Of a stretch of 51,953 nt of DNA, positions 25,701 to 33,551 are shown piece after piece. This DNA comes from Spirosoma sp. (GTDB lineage: Bacteria > Bacteroidota > Bacteroidia > Cytophagales > Spirosomataceae). Within the stretch, counting starts at the first letter, position 1, and every line of letters begins with the position of its first letter. The translations under genes and the position numbers were made by a program. The DNA is taken from positions 1-51,953 of the forward strand of contig JACMPG010000349.1 in assembly GCA_014377625.1 (NCBI GenBank). Direction: 5' to 3'. The notes below the pieces were generated by a model. The model worked only from the letters and a program-made list of their open reading frames with translations, was not told the DNA's origin and ran no database searches.

Positions 25701-25828
25701 TGCTTACCGGACAAAATCGCCCCACAAAGCGGTTCACCTTCACCACAAATCGCCTGTACAAGAACGGTTCACCACTCATTCCTGCGGGACTTATGGGACC
25801 GGTGACCCTTGTTGAGATAGACCTCTGA
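22766..25828 (+). CDS. GH106-family alpha-L-rhamnosidase-like glycoside hydrolase
   Basis: A 1020-residue exported or membrane-anchored enzyme. Residues 6-23 (FPIIIIGLCWLLFVLLAV) form an uncleaved-looking hydrophobic helix. The barrel starts with VYWYFMDGNLSQEGMMKDLE and KVVFLEVNVGVPRGP. HMDSWEMGAQNWTAHFRQEF lies near residue 344, followed by SIEPYDMNPTADLELGS and VPAEAFTAERAEAW, matching GH106 active-site regions. The C-terminus (about 880-1020) has a GH2-type sugar-binding fold (YYSGIATYRQTFDY, VSLNGREVGVVWTAPWRV) and ends with GLMGPVTLVEIDL. It lacks the WWWW motif of the other GH106 here, so the two are distant paralogues, probably with different specificities. It lies 30 bases behind the isomerase gene and likely shares its transcript. 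Confidence 0.84.
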   Translation: MTRKKFPIIIIGLCWLLFVLLAVQKHQPEPSVWQTDTTDVDRLRTGFVNPPDSARPGVYWYFMDGNLSQEGMMKDLESMKQAGIGKVVFLEVNVGVPRGPVDFLSDQWLVLFKHAVREAERLGIDIVLGVGPGWTGSGGPWVEPSQSMQHLVASSTEVTGPASHTLNLPVAKPKKPYFGEGGFTPSLKKQWEAFYQDVAVLAFPTPATRHPLPDSDEKALYYRAPYSSVKGTKPYLFPASPDWAGMNLAATSRKNVVDLTDKLRPDGTLAWQVPAGNWTVMRFVSRNNGAVTRPAPMPGLGFESDKFDTTALNAHLDRYVGKILRYVGPRKPGSSGGLTRLHMDSWEMGAQNWTAHFRQEFIRRRHYDPLPYYPVFTGVEIESRAISERFLWDVRQTAQELVVDNHANHLKRYAHRHGMALSIEPYDMNPTADLELGSVADVPMAEFWSKNYGYATAFSCYEAISIAHVNGQAQVPAEAFTAERAEAWKQYPGAMKNQTDWALAAGINQFFFHTFQHQSLNDSLKPGMTMGPYGVHWDRNQTWWPMVGAYHRYLSRCQFMLQQGRPVADILYLTPEGAPHVFRAPASALTGDAFIPDRRGYTFDGCAPGQLYRATVKNGQIVFPGGATYRLLVLPAWPTMSLTLLKKIQSLVKAGATVVGCPPRQTPGLTDYARADQQLRATVVEVWGGSKEPVSPVRRPYGQGFIHWGGAVCRPDTQSLYPTYAQTAAVLKKAGVIEDFVASVPMRYLHRQANAYDLYFVSNPSGNPVKANCQFRTTRGKPQLWDPLTGHTKPLPQFTVSNGYTTVPLQFDAYQSYLLVFAAETERPLIATLNVPRITATTPLTGSWTVAFDPRWGGPPAVVFDKLTDWTLNTNPGIQYYSGIATYRQTFDYPASRRLKNHRVSLDLGRVNQLAKVSLNGREVGVVWTAPWRVDITDLLREKDNKLTIEVANLWVNRLIGDEQLPDDGVKKNQWPDWLLTGQNRPTKRFTFTTNRLYKNGSPLIPAGLMGPVTLVEIDL

Positions 25829-26245
25829 TTTACACCTTGCCAGAATGGGTTTCGCAGCACTACCATTACAATTCAGGGGTAGCTGCCTGTCCAATAATCT
25901 TGCTCTCTCATATCAAAAAGGCTAAGCAATAAACCAAAATGTCCATTGCCAAATACCTTAGTAAAGTCTTAATATTGTACAGTATTATGCAATAAGGAAG
26001 GCATTTATTATTCTCATTAGGAATAATGAAGCTTTTGGGTCTTTTGCAATCATTTTTGAAACGCTGTCAATTGCGCTTTTTGATAGTGCTTTCCTTCATC
26101 AACCTACCGCTATCGTTACGCCTGCCCAGTATTGGGTAGCCGCTGGCTGCGCTAATACCGCTTTCACCGGATTCAGTCTCGCTGGCTAAGCTGCACTTTT
26201 CAAAAGTTCATTACCTTTTCCAAACCCTGTAAATCGTGTACCCTT
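25829..26245. other. Promoter region and long leader of susC
   Basis: A 417-base gap upstream of susC. It contains the shared element at 25921-25993 and then about 250 bases up to the ATG, so the susC mRNA probably has a long 5' leader. Around 26130-26159 the bases can form a modest hairpin (GTATT with AATAC, AGCC with GGCT). No gene is visible. Confidence 0.5.
25921..25993 (+). promoter_or_regulatory. Shared promoter/operator element, susC copy
   Basis: The counterpart of 21130-21202, with the core AACCAAAATGTCCATTG at 25932-25948 and the tail TTATGCAAT near 25985-25993. It lies 253 bases upstream of the susC ATG in the same orientation as in the isomerase copy. Conservation across non-coding sequence between two genes of one locus suggests that both are controlled by the AraC protein encoded between them. 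Confidence 0.55.
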
Positions 26246-29200
26246 ATGAGAAAATTCTCTAAGTTCGTGGCATTTGGCTTCGTTGTGAGCTGGTGCCCCA
26301 CTCTTGCCCAGTCAGCCGATGATGACCTGCGACATGGCATTGCGTTCGCAGGCAAACACCCAATAAGCGTGTACGGCGGGAAGTCGGCACTTATGTCAGC
26401 GGTTTCGCCGGCAGATATCACCATCACAGGCCGGGTCATGGATGACAAAGGAGTCACGTTGCCGGGGGTAAGTGTCGTGATAAAAGGCTCAACGCAGGGT
26501 ACTACAACCGATAGTGACGGGTCGTTTAAGCTTGTGGTACCGAATGCCAGTACTGTGCTGGTTTTCAGCTTTGTAGGGTACGTTAAACAGGATATACCCG
26601 TAGGCAACAAAACCTCCCTTATTGTTTCGCTCACCCCAGACGACCAGATCCTCAATGAAGTGGTGGTGGTAGGCTACGGCTCACAGCGGAAGCAGGATAT
26701 TACCTCAGCGGTTTCGGTCATCAACATGCGCGACATCGGCGAGCAGCCAGCCAACAACCCAAACCAGATTTTGCAGGGACGGGCGCCGGGCGTAGTGGTC
26801 AAACAACTAAGCGGTACGCCGGGCGGGGCGTTTCAAGTACGGGTACGGGGCATTGGTTCGCTGGGAGCCGGCAGTGATCCGCTGTACGTGGTCGATGGGT
26901 TTGTGGTGGGTACGTCAATTGGGCAAAACCTCAACGCAAACGATATTGAAAGCATAACGGTGCTGAAAGATGCGGCTTCTACGGCTATTTACGGGGCCAG
27001 GGGTTCCAACGGGGTTGTGCTTATCAACACCAAACAGGCCGTCAACGGCAAAGTGAGCATCAATCTATCCCTCGATTACGGCGTTCAGAGCATACCAAAA
27101 ACCCGGCGCGTAACGATGCTGAACGGACCCGAATTTGCGCAGTTCAAGAAAGAAATTTTCATGGACCAGATTCGTATTCTCCAGAATCGTGAACCTAAGG
27201 AAGATGAAGTACCCATTGGCTACCGTTTCCCGGAGCAGACCAAATATTCTACCGATTGGTTCGATCTGATTACTCGTAACAATGCCCCGTATTCGGATGT
27301 AAACCTGACGATTTCGTCGGGTACCGGTCCCATCAAGGCCCTGTTTTCTGCGGGGTATTATAAGGAACAGGGGACCCTCAAAGAAACAAGTTACGACCGC
27401 TTCTCCGTCCGCTCCAATCTGGGTGGGCAAGTCAATAAATTCATAAACGTAGGGCTGAACATCAACGGCTCCTATACCCGCCAAAACGTGGCTAGCACGG
27501 ACGGTCGCAGCAACCTGGTGGGTGGTGCGTTGCTGATGGACCCCCGCGCCACGCCCTACGATGCCGATGGCAACCTTATTCCCTACATCAACGGGGTCGA
27601 TGGCGTGTTTGGCTTCCCCAATCCGCTGTTTATGCTGAAGAATCTTCCCCGGAAACGAAATATTTCCGACCTGCTGACCAATGCCTTTGTGGAGGTATCG
27701 TTTCTGCAAAATTTCAAGTTCCGGTCGTCAGCCAACGTAAAACTGAATCAAAATGTCTACAACGAGTTCAGACCGTCTACCATTGGCAATGCGGTAGCGC
27801 CCGGCACGTCGGGTGCGCCACCCCGGCCGGCTACAGCAACGGACATTAACGAAAACCTAATCAACTATTCGCTGGATCAGTTGCTGACCTACAAGCCACG
27901 GTTGGGAGCAGACCATAGTTTCGATATGCTGGCGGGTTATACCGCGCAGCAGGAGCAGGTACGCGGACTGCGGGGCGATGGTAATACCTTTCCCGATGAT
28001 TTGGTGCCATTTCTGGGAGCAGCCTCCATCCGGTCCTCCAATTCCTACGAATTCGGCTGGTCACTCCTCGCGTTTCTGAGCCGGGTTAACTATTCGTACA
28101 AAGACAAGTATCTGTTCTCGGCAACCTACCGACGGGAAGGCAGCTCACGGTTTGGGGCCAAAAACAAGTACGGCGATTTCCCGGCGGCTTCTATCGGCTG
28201 GCGCGTTACGGAAGAGCCGTTCATGCCCAAAACGGCCTGGTTAAGCGACCTCAAACTGCGGGCAAGCTGGGGCGTAACGGGCAACAACGATATTGGTAAC
28301 TATCCAAGTCTGGCCTTCGTGGGTGCTAACAACTATATTCTGGGTAATTCATTCGCACCCGGTAAGGTGGTCAATTCATTTGCCAACTCAGAGTTGAAGT
28401 GGGAGAAATCAAACCAGTTAGATATCGGTATGGATCTGGCCCTTTTTAATAGTAAGCTGGTCTTTAACGTCGAATATTACAAGAAGATTACCAACGATAT
28501 GCTGCTACCGGTATCCATTCCGTCGGTTTCGGGCTTTACTACCAGCCTGGATAATATCGGTAAAGTGGAGAATCAGGGGTTTGAACTTGGGGCTGAATAC
28601 CGCACTAATTTCGGGCAGGTCAACTTCCGTACCAACGCCAACATTAGCTTCAACCGCAACAAAATTCTGGCTATCAAGGGCGCTAATGATGCGTTGTATT
28701 CCGGTGGCTTCTACGGGGGCTACAACGTGCAGAAAGTAGGCCGGCCGGTGGGGATGATTTACGGCTACAACAAACTCGGAATCTTCAATACGCAGGCTGA
28801 AATTGATGCCGCTCCCAAGCAGGACGGGGCCATACCGGGTGCCATGAGGTTTGAGGACACCAACGGAGACGGGGTTATCTCCTACGACACGCAGGACATG
28901 GTCGAAATTGGCAATCCCAATCCGGCCTTTACGTGGGCCTGGACGTTTGCTGCTGACTACAAACGGTTCGATGTCAATGTGATGTTTCTTGGCGCGCAGG
29001 ATTTCGACATCTATCGGAACATTGAAGCCTCTACCATGAACATGGACGGCGTGTTCAACGTACTCGATAAGGCAAAAGATCGCTGGCGGTCGGCACAGAA
29101 CCCCGGCACAAATCCGTCCAATGTTAATTCGCAGGGGGGTACCAGCTACTTCAAATGGTCGCGCGAGAGCAGCAACCGCTACGTCTATGACGGCAGCTAC

Positions 29201-29422
29201 GTCTGGCTCAAAACCATTACCATCGGTTATAATCTACCAAAATTCAAATCCATTCTCAGCAACGCCCGGATTTTTGTGACGGGAAACAACCTGTTTATGT
29301 TTACCAAATACCCGGGCAATAATCCTGATGCCGGCGTGCGGGGAGGAACACAGCTGAACAACGACGATGAGTCGTACCCCATTCCCAGAACGTTTGCTAC
29401 TGGCCTGAAACTTAACTTTTAA
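26246..29422 (+). CDS. susC: SusC/RagA-family TonB-dependent outer-membrane transporter
   Basis: A 1058-residue outer-membrane importer. After a signal peptide (about 1-22) comes a short linker, then a carboxypeptidase-D-like domain (ITGRVMDDKGVTLPGVSVVI, near residue 54). The characteristic NEVVVVGYGSQRKQDITSAV leads into the plug domain, with LQGRAPGVVVKQLSGTPGG and DPLYVVDGFVVG. The remainder is a beta-barrel with alternating pattern and the usual C-terminal strand ending TFATGLKLNF. SusC proteins import oligosaccharides bound by their SusD lid, powered by TonB. The gene is 11 bases upstream of susD and behind the shared regulatory element. The glycan is not evident from the sequence, but the neighbours suggest rhamnose-containing oligosaccharides. 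Confidence 0.95.
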   Translation: MRKFSKFVAFGFVVSWCPTLAQSADDDLRHGIAFAGKHPISVYGGKSALMSAVSPADITITGRVMDDKGVTLPGVSVVIKGSTQGTTTDSDGSFKLVVPNASTVLVFSFVGYVKQDIPVGNKTSLIVSLTPDDQILNEVVVVGYGSQRKQDITSAVSVINMRDIGEQPANNPNQILQGRAPGVVVKQLSGTPGGAFQVRVRGIGSLGAGSDPLYVVDGFVVGTSIGQNLNANDIESITVLKDAASTAIYGARGSNGVVLINTKQAVNGKVSINLSLDYGVQSIPKTRRVTMLNGPEFAQFKKEIFMDQIRILQNREPKEDEVPIGYRFPEQTKYSTDWFDLITRNNAPYSDVNLTISSGTGPIKALFSAGYYKEQGTLKETSYDRFSVRSNLGGQVNKFINVGLNINGSYTRQNVASTDGRSNLVGGALLMDPRATPYDADGNLIPYINGVDGVFGFPNPLFMLKNLPRKRNISDLLTNAFVEVSFLQNFKFRSSANVKLNQNVYNEFRPSTIGNAVAPGTSGAPPRPATATDINENLINYSLDQLLTYKPRLGADHSFDMLAGYTAQQEQVRGLRGDGNTFPDDLVPFLGAASIRSSNSYEFGWSLLAFLSRVNYSYKDKYLFSATYRREGSSRFGAKNKYGDFPAASIGWRVTEEPFMPKTAWLSDLKLRASWGVTGNNDIGNYPSLAFVGANNYILGNSFAPGKVVNSFANSELKWEKSNQLDIGMDLALFNSKLVFNVEYYKKITNDMLLPVSIPSVSGFTTSLDNIGKVENQGFELGAEYRTNFGQVNFRTNANISFNRNKILAIKGANDALYSGGFYGGYNVQKVGRPVGMIYGYNKLGIFNTQAEIDAAPKQDGAIPGAMRFEDTNGDGVISYDTQDMVEIGNPNPAFTWAWTFAADYKRFDVNVMFLGAQDFDIYRNIEASTMNMDGVFNVLDKAKDRWRSAQNPGTNPSNVNSQGGTSYFKWSRESSNRYVYDGSYVWLKTITIGYNLPKFKSILSNARIFVTGNNLFMFTKYPGNNPDAGVRGGTQLNNDDESYPIPRTFATGLKLNF

Positions 29423-29433
29423 CTGACACGGAC

Positions 29434-30927
29434 ATGAAAAAAATAGCTATTCTATCTCTTCTTTTTCTTTGCCTGACTCAGTTTTCCTGCAAAGATGATT
29501 TTCTGGTTACCACTGACCCTACGCGCATTGGTGCCGACCTCTTTTATAAAAATGAAACGCAGTTTCTACAGGCTCTGAGTGGTGTATATGGCCAGATGCA
29601 AACGATTACGAACTCGGCCTATATCTTTAAAGAGTTCACGTCCGATAACACCTCCCTCGACTTCAATCCGCTCGACCGGGGCGGGGCGGCTGGCTGGGAA
29701 GCGTTTGAGTTCTCGTCGGTCAATCAGGGGAATGGAGAGATTTCCAACCTTTGGAATCAATACTATTCCGGGTTGTATAATGCCAACTATACCTTAGAGA
29801 AACTGGCGGGGAGTACGCTTGATGCTACGATAAAAGGACCCATCGAAGGACAACTGAAGTTTCTCAGAGCGTACTTTTATTTCGACCTGGTTCAGTACTT
29901 CGGTGATGTGGTGCTGGTAACGTCAACGCTGGACAAACCCGACAAGGCGTTTGACCTGATACGGTCTCCGCAGGCCGATGTATGGGCACAAGTGGAAAAA
30001 GACCTCAAAGAAGCCGTTGCGTTACTCCCGGCTACCTATCCCGCTTCGCAAACGGGCCGGATTACCAAAGGGGCCGCACTGGCTCTATTGGGTAAGTCAC
30101 AACTGACGCAGAAAAAATACGCCGAAGCCCTGGCAACGCTCAAGCAGGTAACGGGCTATTCACTAAATCCGCTTTATGCTGATAACTTCAATCCGGCCAA
30201 AAAGAACGGCCCCGAATCCATTTTTGAAGTACAGTATCAGGGCGGTAATGACCTGGGCGAGTGGAGTAGTTTTGCCTACACGTTTGCCCCCCGGCTTTCG
30301 GCAGATGCCGTTACGGGCTTTGCCAATACAACCCCCGGCGGCCGCAACGTTCCGACCAACGACATGATTGCGGCCTATGAATCGGGCGACCTTCGCAAGG
30401 ATGTATCACTGAAAACCAGCTATACGCTAAAGGGCGCCGTAGTACCCATTCCCTACGTCATCAAATATACCCACCCCCATACCCTCACCGGACGAACGGA
30501 TGATAACTGGGTGGTACTTCGCTACGCCGACGTGTTGCTGATGATGGCCGAAACCATTAATGAACAGACGGGGCCAACGTCTGAAGCCTTTGGCTACGTG
30601 AATCAGGTGCGGCAACGGGCGGGACTGAAAGACCTGGCTGGTCTGGACAAAACGACTTTCAAAACGGCCATTATGCAGGAACGGCGCGTAGAACTGGCGT
30701 TTGAAAATCATCGGTGGTTTGATCTCAGACGAACCAAAACACCCGCCGAGCTGGCCAGCTTCATGAACGCATATGGTCTCAAAGAAAAAGCAAAACCATC
30801 TGTTGACCGGGGTGGTATTGCCTTCAATGCGCAGGATTACATATTCAGTGATTACGAGTACTTCTTCCCAATTCCAGCCCCGCAGATTTTGATTAATACG
30901 AAGCTGACGCAAAATGCCGGTTATTGA
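29434..30927 (+). CDS. susD: SusD/RagB-family glycan-binding lipoprotein
   Basis: A 497-residue surface lipoprotein with a lipobox ending QFSC and Cys19 as the acylation site. It is followed by the usual SusD start (KDDFLVTTDPTRIGADLFYK). The TPR-like region includes LKFLRAYFYFDLVQYFGDVVL and TKGAALALLGKSQLTQKKYA. The C-terminal SusD signature ERRVELAFENHRWFDLRR is present near residue 415, and the end (YFFPIPAPQILINTKLTQN) is typical. SusD proteins cap the SusC channel and select glycans. The stop is followed after 70 bases by the cytochrome/DUF1549 gene, with only the conserved hairpin between, so read-through from the susCD operon into the cytochrome cassette is likely. Confidence 0.95.
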   Translation: MKKIAILSLLFLCLTQFSCKDDFLVTTDPTRIGADLFYKNETQFLQALSGVYGQMQTITNSAYIFKEFTSDNTSLDFNPLDRGGAAGWEAFEFSSVNQGNGEISNLWNQYYSGLYNANYTLEKLAGSTLDATIKGPIEGQLKFLRAYFYFDLVQYFGDVVLVTSTLDKPDKAFDLIRSPQADVWAQVEKDLKEAVALLPATYPASQTGRITKGAALALLGKSQLTQKKYAEALATLKQVTGYSLNPLYADNFNPAKKNGPESIFEVQYQGGNDLGEWSSFAYTFAPRLSADAVTGFANTTPGGRNVPTNDMIAAYESGDLRKDVSLKTSYTLKGAVVPIPYVIKYTHPHTLTGRTDDNWVVLRYADVLLMMAETINEQTGPTSEAFGYVNQVRQRAGLKDLAGLDKTTFKTAIMQERRVELAFENHRWFDLRRTKTPAELASFMNAYGLKEKAKPSVDRGGIAFNAQDYIFSDYEYFFPIPAPQILINTKLTQNAGY

Positions 30928-30964
30928 CAGAAATGAGTAAAATGTTCATAATCAGGCACCTTTC

Positions 30965-31003
30965 CTGTACGAATCCCAGTTATCAAAACAGGGATTCGTG
31001 CAG
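30965..31003 (+). repeat. Conserved leader hairpin, copy B, covering the cytochrome start codon
   Basis: CTGTACGAATCCC pairs with GGGATTCGTGCAG across a 13-base loop. The right arm contains the likely GTG start (30998-31000) of the cytochrome/DUF1549 gene, so the structure could hide the start from ribosomes. No T-run follows, which argues against a simple terminator. Copy A at 15560-15599 keeps the fold with paired base changes. Confidence 0.65.
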
Positions 31004-33412
31004 GAAAATCTGTTAAAAGAAATATTCAACGTATTAAATTTTGATAGTATAGTGAGCATACTCGTAGAATCATTTTGGCTTTGGCAGTTTCTGGGACGGC
31101 TGCACCCGATGCTTGTCCATTTTCCCGTTGGCCTGCTCTGCATTGCCCTGCTACTGGAAGGTCTCAGCTGGTTTCGAAAATCAACCGAACTACGACCAGG
31201 CATTAATGCCCTGCTCTGGATTGGCACCATCAGTGCCATCCTCGCGGCTGGACTCGGGTTAATTTTAGTCAATCAGGAAGATTACGCGGGCCAGGGGGTT
31301 ACCATCCACCAATGGGCGGGCATCAGCACAATGGTGCTGGCTATTCTGACCCTTGCCGCCCTGCGAACGGGCCGGTTAACGCTCTACCGCGGCCTGCTGG
31401 TTTTGACCGTAGTGGGGGTTAGCGTGGCGGGCCACTACGGTGCCATGCTCACCCACGGCGACGATTACCTGAGCAGCGTACTACCCTTCGGGGATAAATC
31501 CGGCCTGCCCAAATCCAGCGACGCTACCGTTGCGTTTGCCAGTTTCAACACGGGTCAACCTCTTACGGGCAAGCAAGTGGCCGAACTGAATCTGGAAGTA
31601 CGCTCCATTCTGGCCCATAACTGCTACAGCTGCCACAGTGAAACCAAAACAAAGGGAGAGCTGCGCTTAGACAGGAAAGAGCTTATTTTCAAAGGCGGCA
31701 AGCACGGCGTTATCCTGAAAACCGGCCATCCTGAAGACAGCGAAATCATCCGCCGGATCAGCCTGCCCGCTGACCATAAAGAGTCCATGCCAACCAAAGG
31801 CAAGCACTTGAACGAGAAAGAAATAGCCCTGCTTAGCTTGTGGATAAAAGCGGGGGCACCCTGGCCCGATGGACCCGAAAAAAGCTTGTACCGGGTGGCC
31901 GCGCTGGCCCCGCGCCTGCCCGTGCTGCCCCCCGCTACGGTCGATATCACTAATCCCATCGACCGTTTGGTGAATGCGTATTTCCACACCAATAAAGTCC
32001 AGTGGAAGAGCGTCGTTGATGACCACACCTACATCCGCCGGGTGTATCTGGACATTATCGGCCTGATTCCTACCCCGGCTCAGATTCAGGTCTTTGAAGC
32101 CAACACCCGCCCCGATAAGCGAGAAGCGCTGGTAAAGCAGCTCCTGGCCCGCAATGACGACTACGCCCAGCACTGGCTCACGTTCTGGAACGATGCCCTG
32201 CGCAACGACTACTCCGGCACCGGATACATTACCAAAGGACGATTCGACATTACCAACTGGCTGTATGCATCGCTGAAAAAGAACAAGCCCTACAACTGGT
32301 TTGTGCGCGAACTCATCAGCCCCAACGAAGAATCTGCCGGATTCATCAAAGGCATCAAATGGCGCGGCACCATCAACGCCAGTCAGCGCACCGAAATGCA
32401 GGCGGCTCAGAACGTAGCGCAGGTCTTGCTGGGGCTGAACCTCAAATGTGCGTCCTGCCACGACAGCTTCGTCAGCGACTGGAAACTGGCCGATGCCTAC
32501 GCCTTCGCCAACATCTTTGCCGATACGACCCTCGAAATCAACCGCTGCGACAAACCCACTGGCAAACTGGCCGGCCGGCGTATCCTCTACAAAGAACTCG
32601 GCACCATCAGCGTAGACGCCCCCACCGAACAACGCCTGCGCGAACTGGCCGATTTTCTGGTGCAGCCCAAAGATGGCCGCCTGTACCGCACGCTGGTTAA
32701 CCGGGTGTGGGCGCAGCTCATGGGCCGCGGCATTGTCGAACCCGTCGATGTCATGGATAACGAGCCGTGGAGTCAGGATTTGCTGGACTGGCTGGCGTAT
32801 GATTTTGTGCAGAACGGCTACGACATCAAGAAACTGATGTACACCATCACCACCTCCAAAACCTATCAATTACCCTCGGTAGGCATTAAAGACGCGGGTC
32901 TGGTCACGGCCCCAACCTTCGTATTCGAGGGCATGGTGCGTCGCCGGCTGACCGCCGAGCAGTTTACCGACGCGGTCAGCCTGGCCTTCATGCCCGTGTA
33001 TCAGGACACGTCTCTGGTGAAGATGCTGCCGCCCGCCATGCATAAGTCGATTCCGTTTGCGCGGGCATCACTGGTAAAAAACGACCCGTTCCAGACCGCC
33101 TTAGGTCGTCCCAACCGCGAAACAGTCAGTACCAGCCGCACCTCCCAGGCCAACCTCCTGCAGGCCCTGGAGCTAACCAATGGCACTACGTTTACCGAGA
33201 CCCTGAAACGGGGTGCCGAACGCTGGAAGGCGCAATACCCCACAACCGATTCGCTGGTGACGGCTTTATACCGCCAATCGCTGGGGCGCAATCCGCAGCC
33301 GAAAGAACTGGCCGTTGCCCGAAAAATGCTGGGAAAAGAATCCCGCGTAGAAGGCATCGAGGATCTGGTGTGGGCCATTTCGCTCCACCCGGAGTTCCAG
33401 TTAATTTATTAA
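30998..33412 (+). CDS. Membrane-anchored c-type cytochrome with DUF1549 and DUF1553 domains
   Basis: An 804-residue protein. The first ~160 residues have about four membrane helices with the DUF2231-like motif GRLHPMLVHFPVGLL. A planctomycete-type cytochrome domain follows with the haem site CYSCH near residue 210 (ILAHNCYSCHSETKTKGELRL). DUF1549 starts near 330 (PIDRLVNAYFHTNKV) and holds a second CxxCH (KCASCHDSFVSDWKL) near 484. DUF1553 runs from about 560 (GRLYRTLVNRVWAQLMGRGI) to the end. No ATG precedes the first helix in frame; the best start is the GTG at 30998, within the leader hairpin. Such proteins are abundant in Planctomycetes and their reaction is unknown. The next gene encodes a DUF1501 protein, the usual partner. 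Confidence 0.85.
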   Translation: MQENLLKEIFNVLNFDSIVSILVESFWLWQFLGRLHPMLVHFPVGLLCIALLLEGLSWFRKSTELRPGINALLWIGTISAILAAGLGLILVNQEDYAGQGVTIHQWAGISTMVLAILTLAALRTGRLTLYRGLLVLTVVGVSVAGHYGAMLTHGDDYLSSVLPFGDKSGLPKSSDATVAFASFNTGQPLTGKQVAELNLEVRSILAHNCYSCHSETKTKGELRLDRKELIFKGGKHGVILKTGHPEDSEIIRRISLPADHKESMPTKGKHLNEKEIALLSLWIKAGAPWPDGPEKSLYRVAALAPRLPVLPPATVDITNPIDRLVNAYFHTNKVQWKSVVDDHTYIRRVYLDIIGLIPTPAQIQVFEANTRPDKREALVKQLLARNDDYAQHWLTFWNDALRNDYSGTGYITKGRFDITNWLYASLKKNKPYNWFVRELISPNEESAGFIKGIKWRGTINASQRTEMQAAQNVAQVLLGLNLKCASCHDSFVSDWKLADAYAFANIFADTTLEINRCDKPTGKLAGRRILYKELGTISVDAPTEQRLRELADFLVQPKDGRLYRTLVNRVWAQLMGRGIVEPVDVMDNEPWSQDLLDWLAYDFVQNGYDIKKLMYTITTSKTYQLPSVGIKDAGLVTAPTFVFEGMVRRRLTAEQFTDAVSLAFMPVYQDTSLVKMLPPAMHKSIPFARASLVKNDPFQTALGRPNRETVSTSRTSQANLLQALELTNGTTFTETLKRGAERWKAQYPTTDSLVTALYRQSLGRNPQPKELAVARKMLGKESRVEGIEDLVWAISLHPEFQLIY

Positions 33413-33414
33413 GC

Positions 33415-33519
33415 GTTTTTGTCATGCTGACGAAGGAAGCATCTTCAGTTGAGTCCGGTTTTACAGGTAGAAAAAATTGCTGCTCCCGAAGATACTTCCT
33501 TCGTCAGCATGACAAAAAC
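33415..33519. repeat. Palindromic intergenic repeat, long form
   Basis: The 32-base arms at 33415-33446 and 33488-33519 are reverse complements with one mismatch. They contain GTCATGCTGACGAAGGAAGC, enclosing a 41-base centre. The same arm sequence recurs at 44014-44098, and shorter relatives are found at 41931-41964, 45515-45559 and 47064-47096. It fills the gap between the cytochrome gene and the DUF1501 gene. Confidence 0.8.
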
Positions 33520-33551
33520 TCGTTACAACGCACTAAGTAAAAACCAACGCA

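Noticed and set aside
27065-27709. A 214-residue open frame on the minus strand inside susC
   Set aside because: The plus-strand SusC homology is continuous here; the antisense frame has no supporting features.
31667-32869. A 400-residue open frame on the minus strand
   Set aside because: It is antisense to the cytochrome/DUF1549 gene, which has clear domains; the antisense protein is rich in Gly, Val and His typical of shadow frames and shows no motif.
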